Shown in pieces: positions 22,219-35,032 of a DNA stretch of 64,000 bases. The notes beneath the pieces are model-generated. The model made no database searches. It was not told where the DNA came from and was given only the letters and a program-made list of their open reading frames with translations. The position numbers and the translations under genes were made by a program. The stretch's first letter is position 1; each line of letters begins with the position of its first letter. Source of the DNA: Perilla frutescens (taxonomy: Eukaryota > Streptophyta > Magnoliopsida > Lamiales > Lamiaceae); the NCBI GenBank assembly GCA_026008535.1, contig BRKX01000002.1, forward strand, positions 73,119,380 through 73,183,379. The letters are read 5' to 3'.

Positions 22219-24433
22219 GTTTGCCTATATTTAAAATTTATGGCTACACTATATAAATCAGTCGTTTTTTTTTATCGTGTGTATATCTGTTAGAATACAT
22301 CTGATTTATTTATATTATTTATATTCCCTAATCGGAGAAAGCCCTATTAGATTTTGTACGCGCGTTCGATCACACCTATTTATAAAATACGTATATTATG
22401 AAATACATCTAAAATTAAAAGCTAAAAATACCCTGTTTGAGTAAATTAGTAATAACCATAAAGTAATATTACAATACTTTATTTGAAATAAAATTAAAAT
22501 ACTAGAATGATATTTATTCAGAAACGAAGGAAATATAAATTAAGCATATAACTGTATGATCGTATTTTCTTCTATAAACGACCATTAATCCAGTGTGGCA
22601 GTGTTGGATATGTGAATTCAATATTATTTAATACTCATACAATCATTAAACTATAATTATATATATCAAATAAATACTGATGTTGCTAAATCTATTACTA
22701 TAAATATTGTGTATTAATTACTATGTGATATAATATTTTATTATATTAAACAAATTGAGTGTAATTAATTGCCTACAAAAGATGTATAAATCTAATTATA
22801 ATTATGATTTCCACTAACATTATCCTTTTTCTCTTAAGATATTTATAAATTTGACATTTGAAGTTAGGTAAATTACATTTTGATACTTGGTCTTTTAACC
22901 TTTTAAAAAAAATGTCATAACCTTTATATATTTACAGTTTAATACCCAACTTTATAAATTTTTATCAAGTATATTTTATGGTCAACTCTCTTGTACTCTA
23001 TAGCTCATGTAAGTCAAGTAAATTAGAAAATGAGAAAATTACTTGAGTTTTGTGTGATCTGAAATATAATGTTGTTTTTATATAATTATTTTTAATAAAA
23101 ATACATTGTTTAATAATTAATCAGTCACATAATATATGAAAGGTTTAAACGAATATACTTTTTTCCCAAAGTTTACGAGTTACCACCTTTAACAAAAGAA
23201 TAATTATATGCATTATAGAATCGACTCTTTGAACAAGTCATGTTGGATTGTTGGTAATAATATACATAATAAATATTGTATTTGACATTAGATCAAGATA
23301 AAAATGAAATAGTTTAAGACACTTTTTTATATAAATTATACATGTTCACAATACATAAATTGACATGACTAGAACTTTGAGTTAAATAAATAAATATACG
23401 ACATTTTAAAAGTGAAAAGATCATTTATTTAACTTACATGAAATTTTAAGTTTCTAATATTTTTATCTTTCCAGTATGATGCGGCATCTTTAAAATTCAA
23501 TTCAAATCTCGGGTCGTCCACATATGCTATAAGGTATTAAATAGTTGACATTGTTATAGATTTGATAAACATTTATAAAATCAGACATCAAACTGTAAAT
23601 ATATAAAAGTTGAAATAATTTATTTAAAAACTTAAAATATTAAGTATCAAACAGTAATTTACCATTTCCTACAAGCCACAGGCGCACCTACTTAATTATG
23701 ACCATTAAATTGTAAGCTGAAAAATATTACTCACGGTTCATTTTTTTTTACACCCCTTCAATTCATTTGTGTCACCAAATTTGGGGAGAATGATTGTGTT
23801 TTCTTCAAATCTTACCCTGTTTGTCCCCTCCAACCCATTGTCCACTCAAGAAGATGTTTCACCCAATTTATAATTATTTTTAAATCAGTAATACAATATT
23901 CGAAAGTTTATAAGATTCTAAACAATAGTCGTTCAATTTTATATTAAAAAAGAAGCAACTCTTGTATGATTTCTGAATAACCTTTCAAAAGATTTATGAT
24001 ATTCTAACTTACTTTTTAAGAAAGTATCAAGATTTTTCCAAAAATGTCACGAAATATGAACAATTACACTCTGATACACGAACTACTGATGAATTAACTA
24101 AAGAATAATGAGAAATTTTTTCTTATTGTAAAAATATTTTTATTCACAATAAATAAAAAAGGTATCACCTTACCTAATCGGTGGCTTGCTGAATAGTCTC
24201 CTCTTCCTGCCATTATATATTTGACATTAATTCTCATGTTTCCACGAGCGAAGCTGGAAATATTAATGGTTAATTAATTAATCGTATCAATGAAGTTGGG
24301 AATTATTAAATGTGGTTAATCAGGGTAGGTGAGAAAAAAAAATTTGCCCAAATCTCAATGCTTTATTTGATTATTTCCTTCAAAAGTAATAGCAAAAAGT
24401 GCTACCTTAATTATCAATAATTCCGATATCATT
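22219..24433. other. Intergenic DNA without a recognisable gene
   Basis: Very AT-rich; no coding or RNA gene supported on either strand, and no inverted-repeat pair clear enough to delimit an element. Confidence 0.6.
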
Positions 24434-24435
24434 TA

Positions 24436-24671
24436 CTCCATCTGTCCCGATTATATAGTTCCTTTTAATTTTTGAGGTGTCCCAATTATATAGTAATGTA
24501 CAAATAAACCCTTGTTGAATCTTGGAATTAAAAAAATAATAACTTAATGTTGAAAGTCATAAATATTTAATGAGGGTATTATTGAAAATTTATCTTTAAT
24601 GTCTTGTTTTCATAAATATTTTTAATTTACGTGCGAGGAGAAATGGAACTATATAATTGGGACGGAGGGAG
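24436..24671. mobile_element. Stowaway MITE (Tc1/mariner), 236 bp
   Basis: Ends CTCCATCTGTCCCGATTATA and, reversed, CTCCCTCCGTCCCAATTATA are the classic Stowaway terminus, flanked by TA on both sides (24,434-24,435 and 24,672-24,673). AT-rich non-coding interior. Confidence 0.93.
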
Positions 24672-24814
24672 TATTTGATTTGTGACATATATATACACAA
24701 GACTAGTTTTAAGATGTATTATTATTTGATTTATTTCTCATTTTCCTTTTACTAATATGTCAATTTCTAGAAAAACATTTTAATTTGAGATATTTTGGGG
24801 AAAACTCATTAAGT

Positions 24815-25130
24815 GATGCAGGTCGAAAAATATGAAATTCCGCTGATTCCTATGAATACCGGAATACACAAGAACATAACTTCGTTGATTCTGATGAATA
24901 CTGAAAAATGTGAAAACATGAAAGAGAATAGATCCTATGTTTTCAATATATCAAATTAAAATAAACCACTTAAAATATTAAATATAGTCACCTATTTATA
25001 CTAATAAAACCCTAATAAGATCATAATGCAAATAAAAGGGCTTAGTCCAACAATAATTAAATTAACCTAAAGAAACTAAATAAAATACTAATAAATATGT
25101 GAACTATATTTATCTCCACCCTCAAGTTTG
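24815..25130 (-). mobile_element. Possible copia LTR remnant
   Basis: Read on the reverse strand, a purine tract CTTGAGGGTGGAG is followed by ATAAATATAG, a leader with a TATAAATAG-like box and a TTCATAGGAATCAGCGGAAT tail, the layout of a Ty1/copia LTR after its polypurine tract. No internal domains are seen and the ends are not fixed by a TSD. Confidence 0.3.
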
Positions 25131-25439
25131 AAGCAACTACTCAAATATATTTTCACTTCCATTTTTCAACTCTTTGTTTACGTGACAAGTCAAATGTCGG
25201 TTTTCACAACAAATTTAAAAGATGTTTAATAATTTTCTAAAATAAAAGGACCAATTTAACTCAATTTTTTTTTATAAAAAATATAGAGATATTATTGACT
25301 AAAAACCAAAAATATCAAGACCATATTAACTCTAGTAATTAGTGCAAAGGTACGGGGTCAAAAATATGAGTTATTCCAATTTAAATCTAATTAATAAAGT
25401 ATGAAAGAAAAAGAAACTAAATTTTATTTATGAGGTCCT

Positions 25440-26100
25440 TATCTTCCATAAATAATATCTCACCTCCCCCCACTTAGGTCGTTGTAATTCTCCCATGTAA
25501 GGTAACAGCCATTCTAGCAGTCAATCTAATGAGCACCGTTTCCCCACGCGCATTAACCGCGCGTGGATTCAGCCTCCTGCGCGCGTGTTGCAGCTACGCT
25601 TCCACAGTGGATGTTGACCCTCACTCGCCCGACACGCGCGTGGGTGGGACAGGGTGCACGTAGATGAGGTCAGTTAGATGCTTTTAGGAAACTGTTGAGA
25701 GTTGCATATGTTGTTGCAAGTTAAATCATTGTCCCATTCTCTCATTAATTTTTCTCAAGATTTTTTCTTTTTCTTTTTTTTTTTTATTTTTCCAAAACGA
25801 AAATTACTTTTTTCAAGAAAATAATAGAAATTGCACATTTTACGTCTGTGATGAAGCTCCACTAGTCAATTTTTTGAAAAAATAAATAAGAATTCAAGAA
25901 ATTATGAAATTTTGGAGTTGCATAGAGGGAATATCTAAAAAAGAAAAGAAAAAAAAAATGTGTAGCCCAAAAAGCATGGAAGGTGGGAGAATCTGGAAAA
26001 TTGTAATAAATGTCCCAACAGATACCCATGCCTATGAGGCTTTCACTTCCTAAAAACCAAGAAAATCTGATATGAGATAGAAGGAAATATATTAAATTCC
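25440..26100. promoter_or_regulatory. GC-rich patch upstream of the DUF863 gene
   Basis: Between AT-rich flanks, 25,490-25,670 is strikingly GC-rich and contains repeated CGCGCGT words, including an inverted repeat CCACGCGC..GCGCGTGG (25,544-25,566). Such vCGCGb words are CAMTA transcription-factor sites in plants; a regulatory role for the downstream gene is inferred. Beyond 25,700 I see nothing. Confidence 0.4.
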
Positions 26101-26279
26101 ATTTAGATATGTAGTATTTTATTTCATTTTCACCTCAAACTGTACTATTTATCAATCTTTCATATGGCCATATGGGAAAGAAATGATTGACTCCAAAGGC
26201 AGGGATGAGAGAGAAGTACATAGAATAAGGTGATTCCACATGTTGACAAATTTCAAGTCATTGTTCTTTGCAAAAAAAA

Positions 26280-26608
26280 CTTGTTCATGTTTGTGCAGAC
26301 TGCAGAGAGAGAGAGGGGGGGAGATCTTATCTTGGATCTCTCTCTCTCCACTCCTTTTCTCTCTCATGTGTATGTGTGCTGATTGATCAAGAATTTAATT
26401 TGTGATCTTTTTTCTTTTGAAGGTTCTCCAATGGCAACTCAAAGATTCCATCTTTGGACATGGGGACCTTCAATTCTTGTCCTTTTTAGTGCAGAGAATT
26501 CCATTTTGTGAAAGTGAATTTCCTCTTTGTGGCTTTCTGTCTGCTGCTTTCTTTGTGGATAAATCTTGACTCTTTACAAAAATCAGAAAAAGATTCTCAG
26601 TTTGAGAG
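26280..26608 (+). promoter_or_regulatory. Probable 5' UTR exon of the DUF863 gene
   Basis: A GA-rich tract (26,302-26,319) and a pyrimidine-rich leader end at a strong donor (GAGAG/GTAAGTCC, GT at 26,609-26,610). The matching acceptor (GGATTCAG, AG at 27,410-27,411) sits two bases before the start codon, so an ~800-base intron lies in the 5' UTR. The transcription start is not placed precisely. Confidence 0.55.
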
Positions 26609-27413
26609 GTAAGTCCTTTTTTTAATTTAATTTTATTCTTCATATGCTTTACTTTCTTGGATTTTCTCTCGTTGAACTTGAAATACTTTGCTTTTCTTGT
26701 CCGAAAATGTTTACACTTTTCTTGAATCCTTGTTTTCTACACACATTTGTATTAAGTGATATCTGCTATGTTCTTCGCTGGCTTCTTCTGAGAAATTGTT
26801 GCTTCTTCCTATGGTAAGAAACTGTTGTTCAATTTCCTTCTTCACATAATACTTGCCTGACCATTACTAAATTCTGCCATAATGTACATCGCTGAGAATT
26901 TTTGGTCTTAATGAATTTTCCGAAAGTTGAATAATTGATATTTTTTTTTCTTTTGGTATGGAGGAAATTGATGAGTACATCTGTTTTGGAAAGTGAAATG
27001 TTTTTTTTTTTGGTTTATTAAAAAACATAATTTTGGTCAATAGATTTTTAGAAAAGAAAAAAAAATTCTCGGTATATTCTGAATTTGGTTGAGAACAATG
27101 TAAATAGGGGAAAGCCTATGCTGTTTGCAAGAATCATTCTTGTTTTCCTGCTGTCTGATGTCCGAATATATAACTTCATCATCATCTCTCTCTTTCTCTC
27201 TCTAATTGTATTGTGGAGATGTAGTACTTCTTGATTGTAACTTTCTCGTGCTGTAGAAATTGGATGTTAGATGAAACTGTAGAAATCTCTGCGTGGATTT
27301 TAAACTGTGATGAACATAACATTTTATTCTTTTGGATGTTTTGCTGTTCCAAATGTGTTAGTTTTCAATTGTTGCTTTCATTGAAAGTAGCTCGGTTTCC
27401 TGTGGATTCAGGG

Positions 27414-30400
27414 ATGGGAACCAAAATACAAGCTAATCTATATTTGCGGGAATATCATCCTGTGATTGACCTTGATGCAAGCACAAGCAATGCAATGAGG
27501 TCTTCATATAAGGAAAACGGGATACTCGAAAATGGCAAGAATCCAGACTTGTTATCGTCTCATGACTTAGAGAAAGTAAGGCAGAAAATTCTCGAGCATG
27601 AATCAATTTTCAGAAACCAGGTATGAATTATCTTGATCCTTCAATCTGTGAAGTTCTTGCTTGAATTCTTTTGGCCTTTGTTTGAGCTTCCTATATGGAG
27701 GATTGATTGCCTACTTATGAAATCTCATGCTGTTTTTTCGTGTTGTTTGCACTGTTCAGATTCGAGAACTGCACCGTCTTTATGGAAGACAGCGAGAGCT
27801 GATGAATGAAATCAAAAGGAGAGGGATAAACAGAGAAGATGTTATGGAAGAAAAGTTTCGGTTGAGCTATTTGTTCACTCCCTTCCCTATTGAAAATGCC
27901 AAAAAATCACTGAATTCCTGTCATTCTTCCTCACAGCATTTGGTGAGTAGTTGTGAGCCTCGGATTTTGAATAACAGCATTGTTCCCGGTGGAACCTATA
28001 ACCTCGGGTTTCCAGCTGAGCCGTACTTCAGTAACATGGAGAAGCAGATGCAAGAGAGGTTTTCGAAGTTTCCTATTGTAGAAAGTACCTCTGAGAAAAG
28101 GAACCATCAGACAGCATGTGATAGAGACAATAAATTCTCTCTTAGTGCTGTTCAGACATCGCAACATGGTGGTGATGCTTTGACATTTGATTTGTACAGT
28201 AGAAAGAACTATCCAGGAGAAGTAAGCTCTGCCAACCCAACAGATCTGCCAAGGGCACAAATATCTGCAAATTCATGTTCGAATCTTAATCTTGTAACGA
28301 AAGATTTCTTCCATGCTTCGTTGGATAGAATGAATAAAGAAGATCCTCTAAGTATTCTGGGATTGAGAAATGAGAGGAGTGGGAAAGAGCATTTGTCTTC
28401 TGGTGACTATGCTGGTAAGCCTATATAAATCACATTTCTATTCAAATGTTTTAAGATTTTATTGCAGCACTAGTCTAGTTTGATTTCCTGAGAAAAACTT
28501 CTTTTGAACTATGCATCTGTGTTGTTGCTAGTGCAATGCTCATCTTGATATTATCCATGTCATTTATCTTCGACAAAGTATGAAAACAAGAACACGGTTT
28601 CTGATAAGGTTTACAATTCCTTTCATGATGTGTACCTAATTCAGTTAAATTTTTTCCAGTGAAAAGGAGAATCGACAAACATTCTTCTGGCAAGTCCATG
28701 GGTTTTCCTCAACCACTATTAGGTGAGCCAAGAAAAGATTTCTCGAATTTCCCGTTGGACATTGGCACATCACTCTCCCGGAAGAAAAAGAAAATCTTTG
28801 GAGTTGAGATTTCTGAAGGAAATGATGATGCATATGATTCGGCTTCTAACATGTTTAGTTTGGATCGGACAGAAGAAAAACATCGCGTTCCCTCCTTGGA
28901 GGCAACCTCGTTGACTGCTGATTCTTTCATGCAGAACGTTAAGCTTCATGGAGCAAATTGGAATGATTGCAAAAGTGAGAGATCAAAGGCAGATTTGAAA
29001 GGTGATCAAATATCAGGCCAGAAAAGATTATCATGCCATTCTGGTAGTATGAATGTGAAATGGTTAGACTTAGAGGGCAATCCCAAAAACTATTTCAAGA
29101 ATGTGGATTACACGAACGTGGCTGCAGAAGTTTCCAAGAAAGATCCAGAACTCTCTAAGAAGCTTCCGGATTGTCAAAGCAACCAGGAAAATCACAAAGG
29201 ATCATTGCCATGGTTTCTGAGAAACTCTCAAGTTAGTGCTGACACGAACAACGGGACGAAGAGTTCTTACTTCATGAATCTGGATTCCTTGCAAAATTGT
29301 TCCCAGAGGTTCTTCGGGGGCACCTTGCAGACTTCGAAGCAGAGAAGGGAAATCGAGGGTGAGATCAATGAGGATGATGATGTGCTTCAGAGCTTCAAGG
29401 ATTCTGGAGAAAATCCTTCCAAGGCTAACTGCTTTAGTATTGGTGATGATTGTGATGGAAAAGTTGAAAGTGATGAAAATGCTCCAAGGAATCATGTTGC
29501 AACCAAAGAGCTTGTTTCGGACAACTATGTGTCTGATTTGAGGCATTGCATTGACTTGAACTTGTCTTTGGACGAGGAGGATGCTCCGTCTGCACCCTCT
29601 CTCCCGTCGGCTATTGTGAAAATAGCAACCACAGAGATAGATTTGGAGGCTCCAGCAGTGATTGATTCTGAAATGGATGCATCTCCTGATCAAGAACTCA
29701 ACTCGAGGAAATCGGATATGTTGCCTTGTTATCAAGAATGTGATAAAATTGCTGCAGAGGCCATGATTGCCATCTCATTGTCTGTGGAGAAGGAGTTGGT
29801 GGATGACAACAGCCTGAAATGGTTTGCAGAAGTGATTTCCTCAGAGCGTTGTGATAATGCAGGCGTTGCTGTGGATGTTTCAATGAATGAGAGTCGAGCA
29901 TACAAAGAAGAAGAAGAAGAAGAGGAGGAGGCCATTCCTGATGGTATGGATCACTTTGAGTTCATGACACTGCAGTTGGAAGACTCCAAGGAAGAGCACC
30001 ATCACTACGAGGCATTCGTGTTGAAAGCCCCGAGTGATGATGAGGGTGGAGCAGCGCTAACCAGAAGGACTCGGAGAGGGCATCAGTCGAGAAGGGGGAG
30101 GCAACGGAGGGACTTCCAGAGGGACATCCTCCCCGGTTTAGTCACATTGTCCCGCCTTCAAGTGACCGAGGATTTTCAGGCATTCGAGGAGTTGCTGAAA
30201 GCCGGGGGCAGCGGTTGGCAGTCACATCGGAGCTCCACGAGGAACGGGAGGGGAAGGAAGCGTTGGGGAGGCGCAACGGAGATGAAAACACCTTGCTCAG
30301 CACAGGCACAGCAGCCAGTTTGCCATATTGAGGAGAGGAGTTTAGCTGGATGGGGAAAGAAGACGAGGCGGCTGCCGAGGCAACGGTGTCCGAATGCCTT

Positions 30401-30425
30401 TCTTGCTTTTCCGGTGAAATGCTGA
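27414..30425 (+). CDS. DUF863 family plant protein
   Basis: Three coding exons: 27,414-27,620, 27,760-28,414 and 28,660-30,425, phases 0 and 1, giving 875 residues. The N-terminus MGTKIQ..LREYHPVIDLD and the helical LEKVRQKILEHESIFRNQIRELHRLYGRQRELMNEI segment (residues ~52-86, spanning the first junction) are DUF863 hallmarks. The middle is Ser/Asn-rich and disordered; CIDLNLSLDEE resembles an EAR-type LxLxL repression motif. The C-terminal third has an acidic Glu run (about 29,908-29,930), a FEFMTLQLED block, an Arg-rich stretch (RRTRRGHQSRRGRQRRDFQ) and the DILPGLVTLSRLQVTEDFQ segment typical of the family. Function is unknown; basic clusters suggest nuclear location. The second intron is short (245 bp). 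The frame is intact. Confidence 0.88.
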
Positions 30426-32647
30426 CTAGGATTGCCCTCGGCCGTCTCTTTATGTGTAGGCAATGAAGCACTTCAACGAGTCAAAATCCGTAACACAAAA
30501 ACATTATATCAGACCATTCAACGAGTCAAAATCTGTCATAAGGTGCTCATATTTATATTCAAGCTCCTATCCGGTATTTGGGTCAAGGTAAGTGTACATG
30601 TGACGGATCTTGACTCGTCAGACGACCAGCAGACACAGGACTTCTATCTGTAAATAGCTATAGAGTTAATATTATTCTCGTATTGGCCGTTACTTTGGTT
30701 CGAGAAGCACTTCATTGTTGATTTGATGAACATTGAGATCACAACATTGATAAGAATGTGAGGAATTTTATGTTTAGTGTTCTTAATAGGTTTGATTTTG
30801 CTTAGGATTGAATAATGTCCGCAAAATTACATGCGCGGAAAATAGGAAAGTAAAATATTAAATATGTGTACAATCCCTTGAAGAACACTCTGAAAAACAC
30901 CTTGAACATTTGGAGAATGCTAGTGGATTTTTAAAAACATTTACCGTCTGTAGCCCCTACATTTATAAATAATTAAAATATTATTTCAAGTTACAATTTT
31001 ACCCTTATAACCCCAACTTAAAAGTTAAAACCCTATTAAGAGAATGAAGAAATCATGTACGTAACCTTCACTTTACCTATGAAATCCCCTCGCCCCAATT
31101 TTTTTTATCGCTATTCTACTACCACAGACGTATGATGCATATGTTGAGATGATACAATAAATTCATCTCCGTTTCTTTCAAGCCATAGTTTGTATTTCAT
31201 GTTAATTTTAATATTTATTCTCCACATGCTAGTTAGTATCAAATTGAGTTTCTTTGTTTGTTGAAGAACATGACAATAATTAGAAAGAAGACGGTTCATA
31301 AAGCTCAATAACACTGTATAAAAGTGATTAATAATAGTAAAATTGAGATAATTCATATCCTCAAAACCCACCATCTATAATCTTAATTTGGGATGCACAA
31401 TTTTAGTTTCATTTTTCTATGTACAGTTGATTAAAAAATATATTGTTAGAGAAATAACCCCCATCTTCTAACTTCCAAAACTTGTTAAATTACCAGAATT
31501 TTCGTGAATTGTGGTCTTTGATCATGGAAGAGCATTTTGTTTGAAATTTGAAGATGAGATTGTTGTATCATTTTTCTTCAACGACATTCCCAAACTATTT
31601 TTTAAAAATTGTTAGAAGGGTGGAGCTGCATAATAGATACAAAAAAGGGGGCTAGGCTTTTACTTTAATTTTTTTAATCAAGTTTTAAGTTGGGATTACA
31701 AGGGTAAAATAGCAACTTCTAATACTTTTTTAATTAATTATAAATATGGGACTACAAAGAGTAAATTGAGGACTGTGTATAGAGAATTTCCCAATAACTA
31801 ATCATGTTAAAATAAAAAATTGGAGCCCCAAGTAATTTCAAAATTTGAAATTTAGAGCCCATTTTTAGTTTTCAAGAACAAGCCAAATATCTGGAAACTT
31901 CTTTCTAATAACAATAACAAATTAATAATATCACTTCCTCTATAAAATTACAAATAACTTTTGGACAAAAGGTAAAAATTTGAAAATGATTTAGATTCAC
32001 TACTGTTCAAAAATTATTTGTACATCAAACATATATTCACTTATGTTTGTTGCTGTCAACACTTATTATTGTCAGATTTGTTGATGGGATTGTTGCAGAA
32101 AATTCACAAGTCAGATGTCAATAAAGTGATTGCTTTTTAACACTTTTGGTCCAATTGATGTCACCACTAAATATTAGAGCGAAATGTGTGTTTGTTGTTG
32201 TGGTGTACCTTCACCAAACTTCATAAATTTGTGTTCTTATATATCAATTTTTTCTTATATATCAAACATTAAATCTTGTTCATCTAAACTTTTCTATCTC
32301 ACGAGACCTTAAACTTCATCAAAGCAATACAAAAAGAAGAAGAAAGAAAGAGCAATATTCAACTTCAATACTGTATTTATTTTTATTTCAAATAAAAAAT
32401 ACTACATTCTTTTAAAAAAATTTAATTGAGAAAATGAGAGCATCGAGTCTCAAACCTAGAACAACTTCATTACTATACTCACCTCTTTTTTGAACTCAAT
32501 ATTTTATTACTATTATTATTATAATATTTTTAGACTTCATGGATTTGTAGTTTGTGAATCATGCAAATCTTACACAGCTCTCAAAATACTACCTACCTCG
32601 AAGAATGCCAACTTTTTCACATAGTTTGATTCAATTCTCTCAAAATT
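30426..32647. other. Intergenic DNA with one inverted-repeat element
   Basis: 30,426-30,660 is probably 3' UTR of the DUF863 gene and contains CAACGAGTCAAAATC twice. 30,924-31,793 is an inverted-repeat element. The remainder is AT-rich with no supported gene. Confidence 0.5.
30924..31793. mobile_element. Long inverted-repeat element, ~870 bp
   Basis: Arms of roughly 100-130 bases: left near 30,924-31,045 (TTACAATTTTACCCTTATAA) and right near 31,650-31,793, whose reverse complement has TTGCTATTTTACCCTTGTAA in the matching place. Long arms and no coding interior suggest a non-autonomous Mutator-like element. I found no convincing TSD, so the class and exact ends are open. Confidence 0.5.
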
Positions 32648-35032
32648 ATGAATCCATTATCCTATGTGCCAATAAAATCTTCGAAAAATCTGAAAAATGT
32701 TCTATCATTAAAGTCCCCAATTTCATATTTTTCCAACTCAACCGCAGAAAATCTACATTCCGACTCATTGTCACTCCCTCAAAAATTTGCTTCTTATTTG
32801 GAAATCTGTCCAGACATCAATTTTTTAAAGAAACTGCATGCTCGTGTGATCACACATGGCCTTGAACGGAACATATTTCTGGGCTCTAAGCTTATTAATT
32901 TACTTGCAAAGTTCAATCTTTTGGCAGAATCAAAATGGGTTTTCAACAAAATCATTAATGATAATCTCTCTCTCTGGAATTCAATTGTTGTTGGGTATTT
33001 CAGAGCTGATCAATACAGTGAAGTTTTAGGGATTTACTTGAAATTGAGGCGGAGAAAAATTGGGATTCACAGTTCAGCAATCACTTTTGCGTTGAAAAGT
33101 TGTGTCGAGTTGGGGGCTTCTAAATTTGGCAGGAATCTTCATACAGACGCATTTAGATTTGGATTGAGTTCTGATCGATTCGTGGGTTCGTCATTCATTG
33201 AATTCTACACTAGCTGCGATCAAATTGGGGAAGCAGCTAAGGTGTTTGATGAAATAACTGAGAGAGATGTGGTTGCTTATACTTCGATGATAACAGGATA
33301 TTCTAAATTTGGCGATCATCGTGCTAATGAGGCTTTCAGGGTTGCAGGTGAGATGCAGATGGATGGATTTGAGCCTAACAGAGTAACATTGGTGAGCTTA
33401 TTACGTTGTGCATCACGGCTACGAGCTCTGAACGAAGGAAGATCCATTCATGGCTATGCAATGAGAAGAGGAGTTGGTTGTGCAGATGAAGTTTTCGAAA
33501 CGAGCTTAATAGATATGTACGTAAAATGTGCTGATCCTGACCTTGGCGCCATTGTATTTGACAAGATGAGTAGGAAGACTACTGGTTCGTGGAACGCGTT
33601 GATGGCAGGTTATCTTCAATTGGGACAGCCATTGGAAGCTTTCGACGTTTTTCTCAAAATGGTTCGTCACTGTGAGCTTGATTTGATTGCTTTAGCAAAT
33701 GCAGTGTGGAGTTGTGCGGGTTTGGGCTATTTGCTTATAGGAAAGGCTATACATTGCCACATAATTCGAGGGGGAATCAATCTTGATCTGGTTGGAACCA
33801 CGGCTTTGATTGATATGTACTCTAAATGTAAGCACTTATCTGCAGCAATGAATGTCTTCTACATGACAGAAGCCAAGGATGCTGCTATGTCCAACGTGAT
33901 GATTGCTGGCTATCTGCATAATGGATGTGTGTATAGAGCCATTGAGACATTTCGTGAAATGGTTGCTGCGCATGTTAGACCGAATACAGGAACCATTATC
34001 AGCGTTCTTTCTGCACTGTCCGATATGGAAGAGATATGGACAGGCAGGTGCATTCATGGCTATGTGTTCAGACAAGGTTTGGAAGCAAAAATCGACATAG
34101 CAAATCAATTCATAAATATGTATGCTAAATGTGGCTTCATAGGTTGTGCTAGGCAAGTCTTTGATGGGATAAAGATCAAAGATCAGGTGTCATGGACATC
34201 GATGATGACAGGTGTTGTGAACCACGGCCTTGCTGACGAGGGACTCACTATGTTTCTGTTTATGCAAAGGGAAAATCTACAACCAGATGCTATTACATAT
34301 ACATGTTTAATTCAGGCACTGAATCAGCTCGGATCCGTAAATTTAGTGAGAGAAGTGCATGGACATCTGTATCGAGTATTTTTAGAGAAAGATACTACAT
34401 TGATAAATTCCCTCATCACTACCTACAGCAAGCAGGGAAAACTCAAAGTGGCCTGCAATTTGTTCAAGAACATGTCTGAAAAGCATTTGCCATCTTGGAA
34501 CACTATGATAGCTGCATATGGTATGCATGGGGACTTCGTTAAGGCCCTCAAATTGTTCTACCAATTGAGAAAAGAAGACGTCGCTCCTGATGGAGTTACA
34601 TTCAAGTCAATACTCTCTGCCTGCAGCCATACCGGTCTTATAGAAGAGGGCATCCATCTTTTCAACTCCATGGAGAAAGATTATGGAATCACTCCATCAG
34701 ACGAGCATTATGGTTGTTTGGTGGATTTGTTATGTCGAGCAGGGAAGCTAGGAGAAGCTTACAACATTCTTGAACATGCCCCTTCAAGACGGAATGCTTC
34801 AACTCTTGGCTCCGTGCTTGCTGCTTGCAGAATTCATGGAAACTCGGAGATTGGTGAAAGAGTTGGACAATGGCTACTGGAAATCGAGCCAGAGAACACG
34901 AGCGCCTACTGCTCGTTATCCAATCTATATGCTGGGGGAGGAAGATGGGATGAAGTAGCTCATATAGGAGCTCTTGCCAAGAGGAGAGGTCTGAAAAGGA
35001 GTCCTGGATACAGCCTTGTTGACTATAACTGA
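32648..35032 (+). CDS. PLS-class PPR protein with E domain
   Basis: A single-exon 794-residue PPR protein. Residues 1-45 are Ser/Asn/Lys-rich with few acidic residues, like an organelle transit peptide. About 18 P, L and S repeats follow (for example LHARVITHGLERNIFLGSKLINLL, RDVVAYTSMITGYSKFG, TTALIDMYSKCKHLSAAMNVF, LPSWNTMIAAYGMHGDFVKALKLF, HYGCLVDLLCRAGKLGEAYNI). The E motif starts near STLGSVLAACRIHGN and the protein ends at SPGYSLVDYN, so E+ and DYW are absent. Expected role: sequence-specific organelle RNA binding, often C-to-U editing with a partner supplying the deaminase. Target and exact orthologue are not identified. The start Met gives a leader in frame with the repeats; no intron is needed. 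No frame damage. Confidence 0.9.
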   Translation: MNPLSYVPIKSSKNLKNVLSLKSPISYFSNSTAENLHSDSLSLPQKFASYLEICPDINFLKKLHARVITHGLERNIFLGSKLINLLAKFNLLAESKWVFNKIINDNLSLWNSIVVGYFRADQYSEVLGIYLKLRRRKIGIHSSAITFALKSCVELGASKFGRNLHTDAFRFGLSSDRFVGSSFIEFYTSCDQIGEAAKVFDEITERDVVAYTSMITGYSKFGDHRANEAFRVAGEMQMDGFEPNRVTLVSLLRCASRLRALNEGRSIHGYAMRRGVGCADEVFETSLIDMYVKCADPDLGAIVFDKMSRKTTGSWNALMAGYLQLGQPLEAFDVFLKMVRHCELDLIALANAVWSCAGLGYLLIGKAIHCHIIRGGINLDLVGTTALIDMYSKCKHLSAAMNVFYMTEAKDAAMSNVMIAGYLHNGCVYRAIETFREMVAAHVRPNTGTIISVLSALSDMEEIWTGRCIHGYVFRQGLEAKIDIANQFINMYAKCGFIGCARQVFDGIKIKDQVSWTSMMTGVVNHGLADEGLTMFLFMQRENLQPDAITYTCLIQALNQLGSVNLVREVHGHLYRVFLEKDTTLINSLITTYSKQGKLKVACNLFKNMSEKHLPSWNTMIAAYGMHGDFVKALKLFYQLRKEDVAPDGVTFKSILSACSHTGLIEEGIHLFNSMEKDYGITPSDEHYGCLVDLLCRAGKLGEAYNILEHAPSRRNASTLGSVLAACRIHGNSEIGERVGQWLLEIEPENTSAYCSLSNLYAGGGRWDEVAHIGALAKRRGLKRSPGYSLVDYN

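Noticed and set aside
27231..27413. Upstream in-frame extension of the DUF863 first coding exon
   Set aside because: A good acceptor at 27,410-27,411 and the family start MGTK place the start at 27,414; the upstream part is intron.
29202..29735. 177-residue reverse frame inside the DUF863 gene
   Set aside because: Antisense shadow of a long GC-normal exon with no domain.
32554..32865. Alternative start frame before the second PPR gene
   Set aside because: A different frame from the PPR repeats that ends early.
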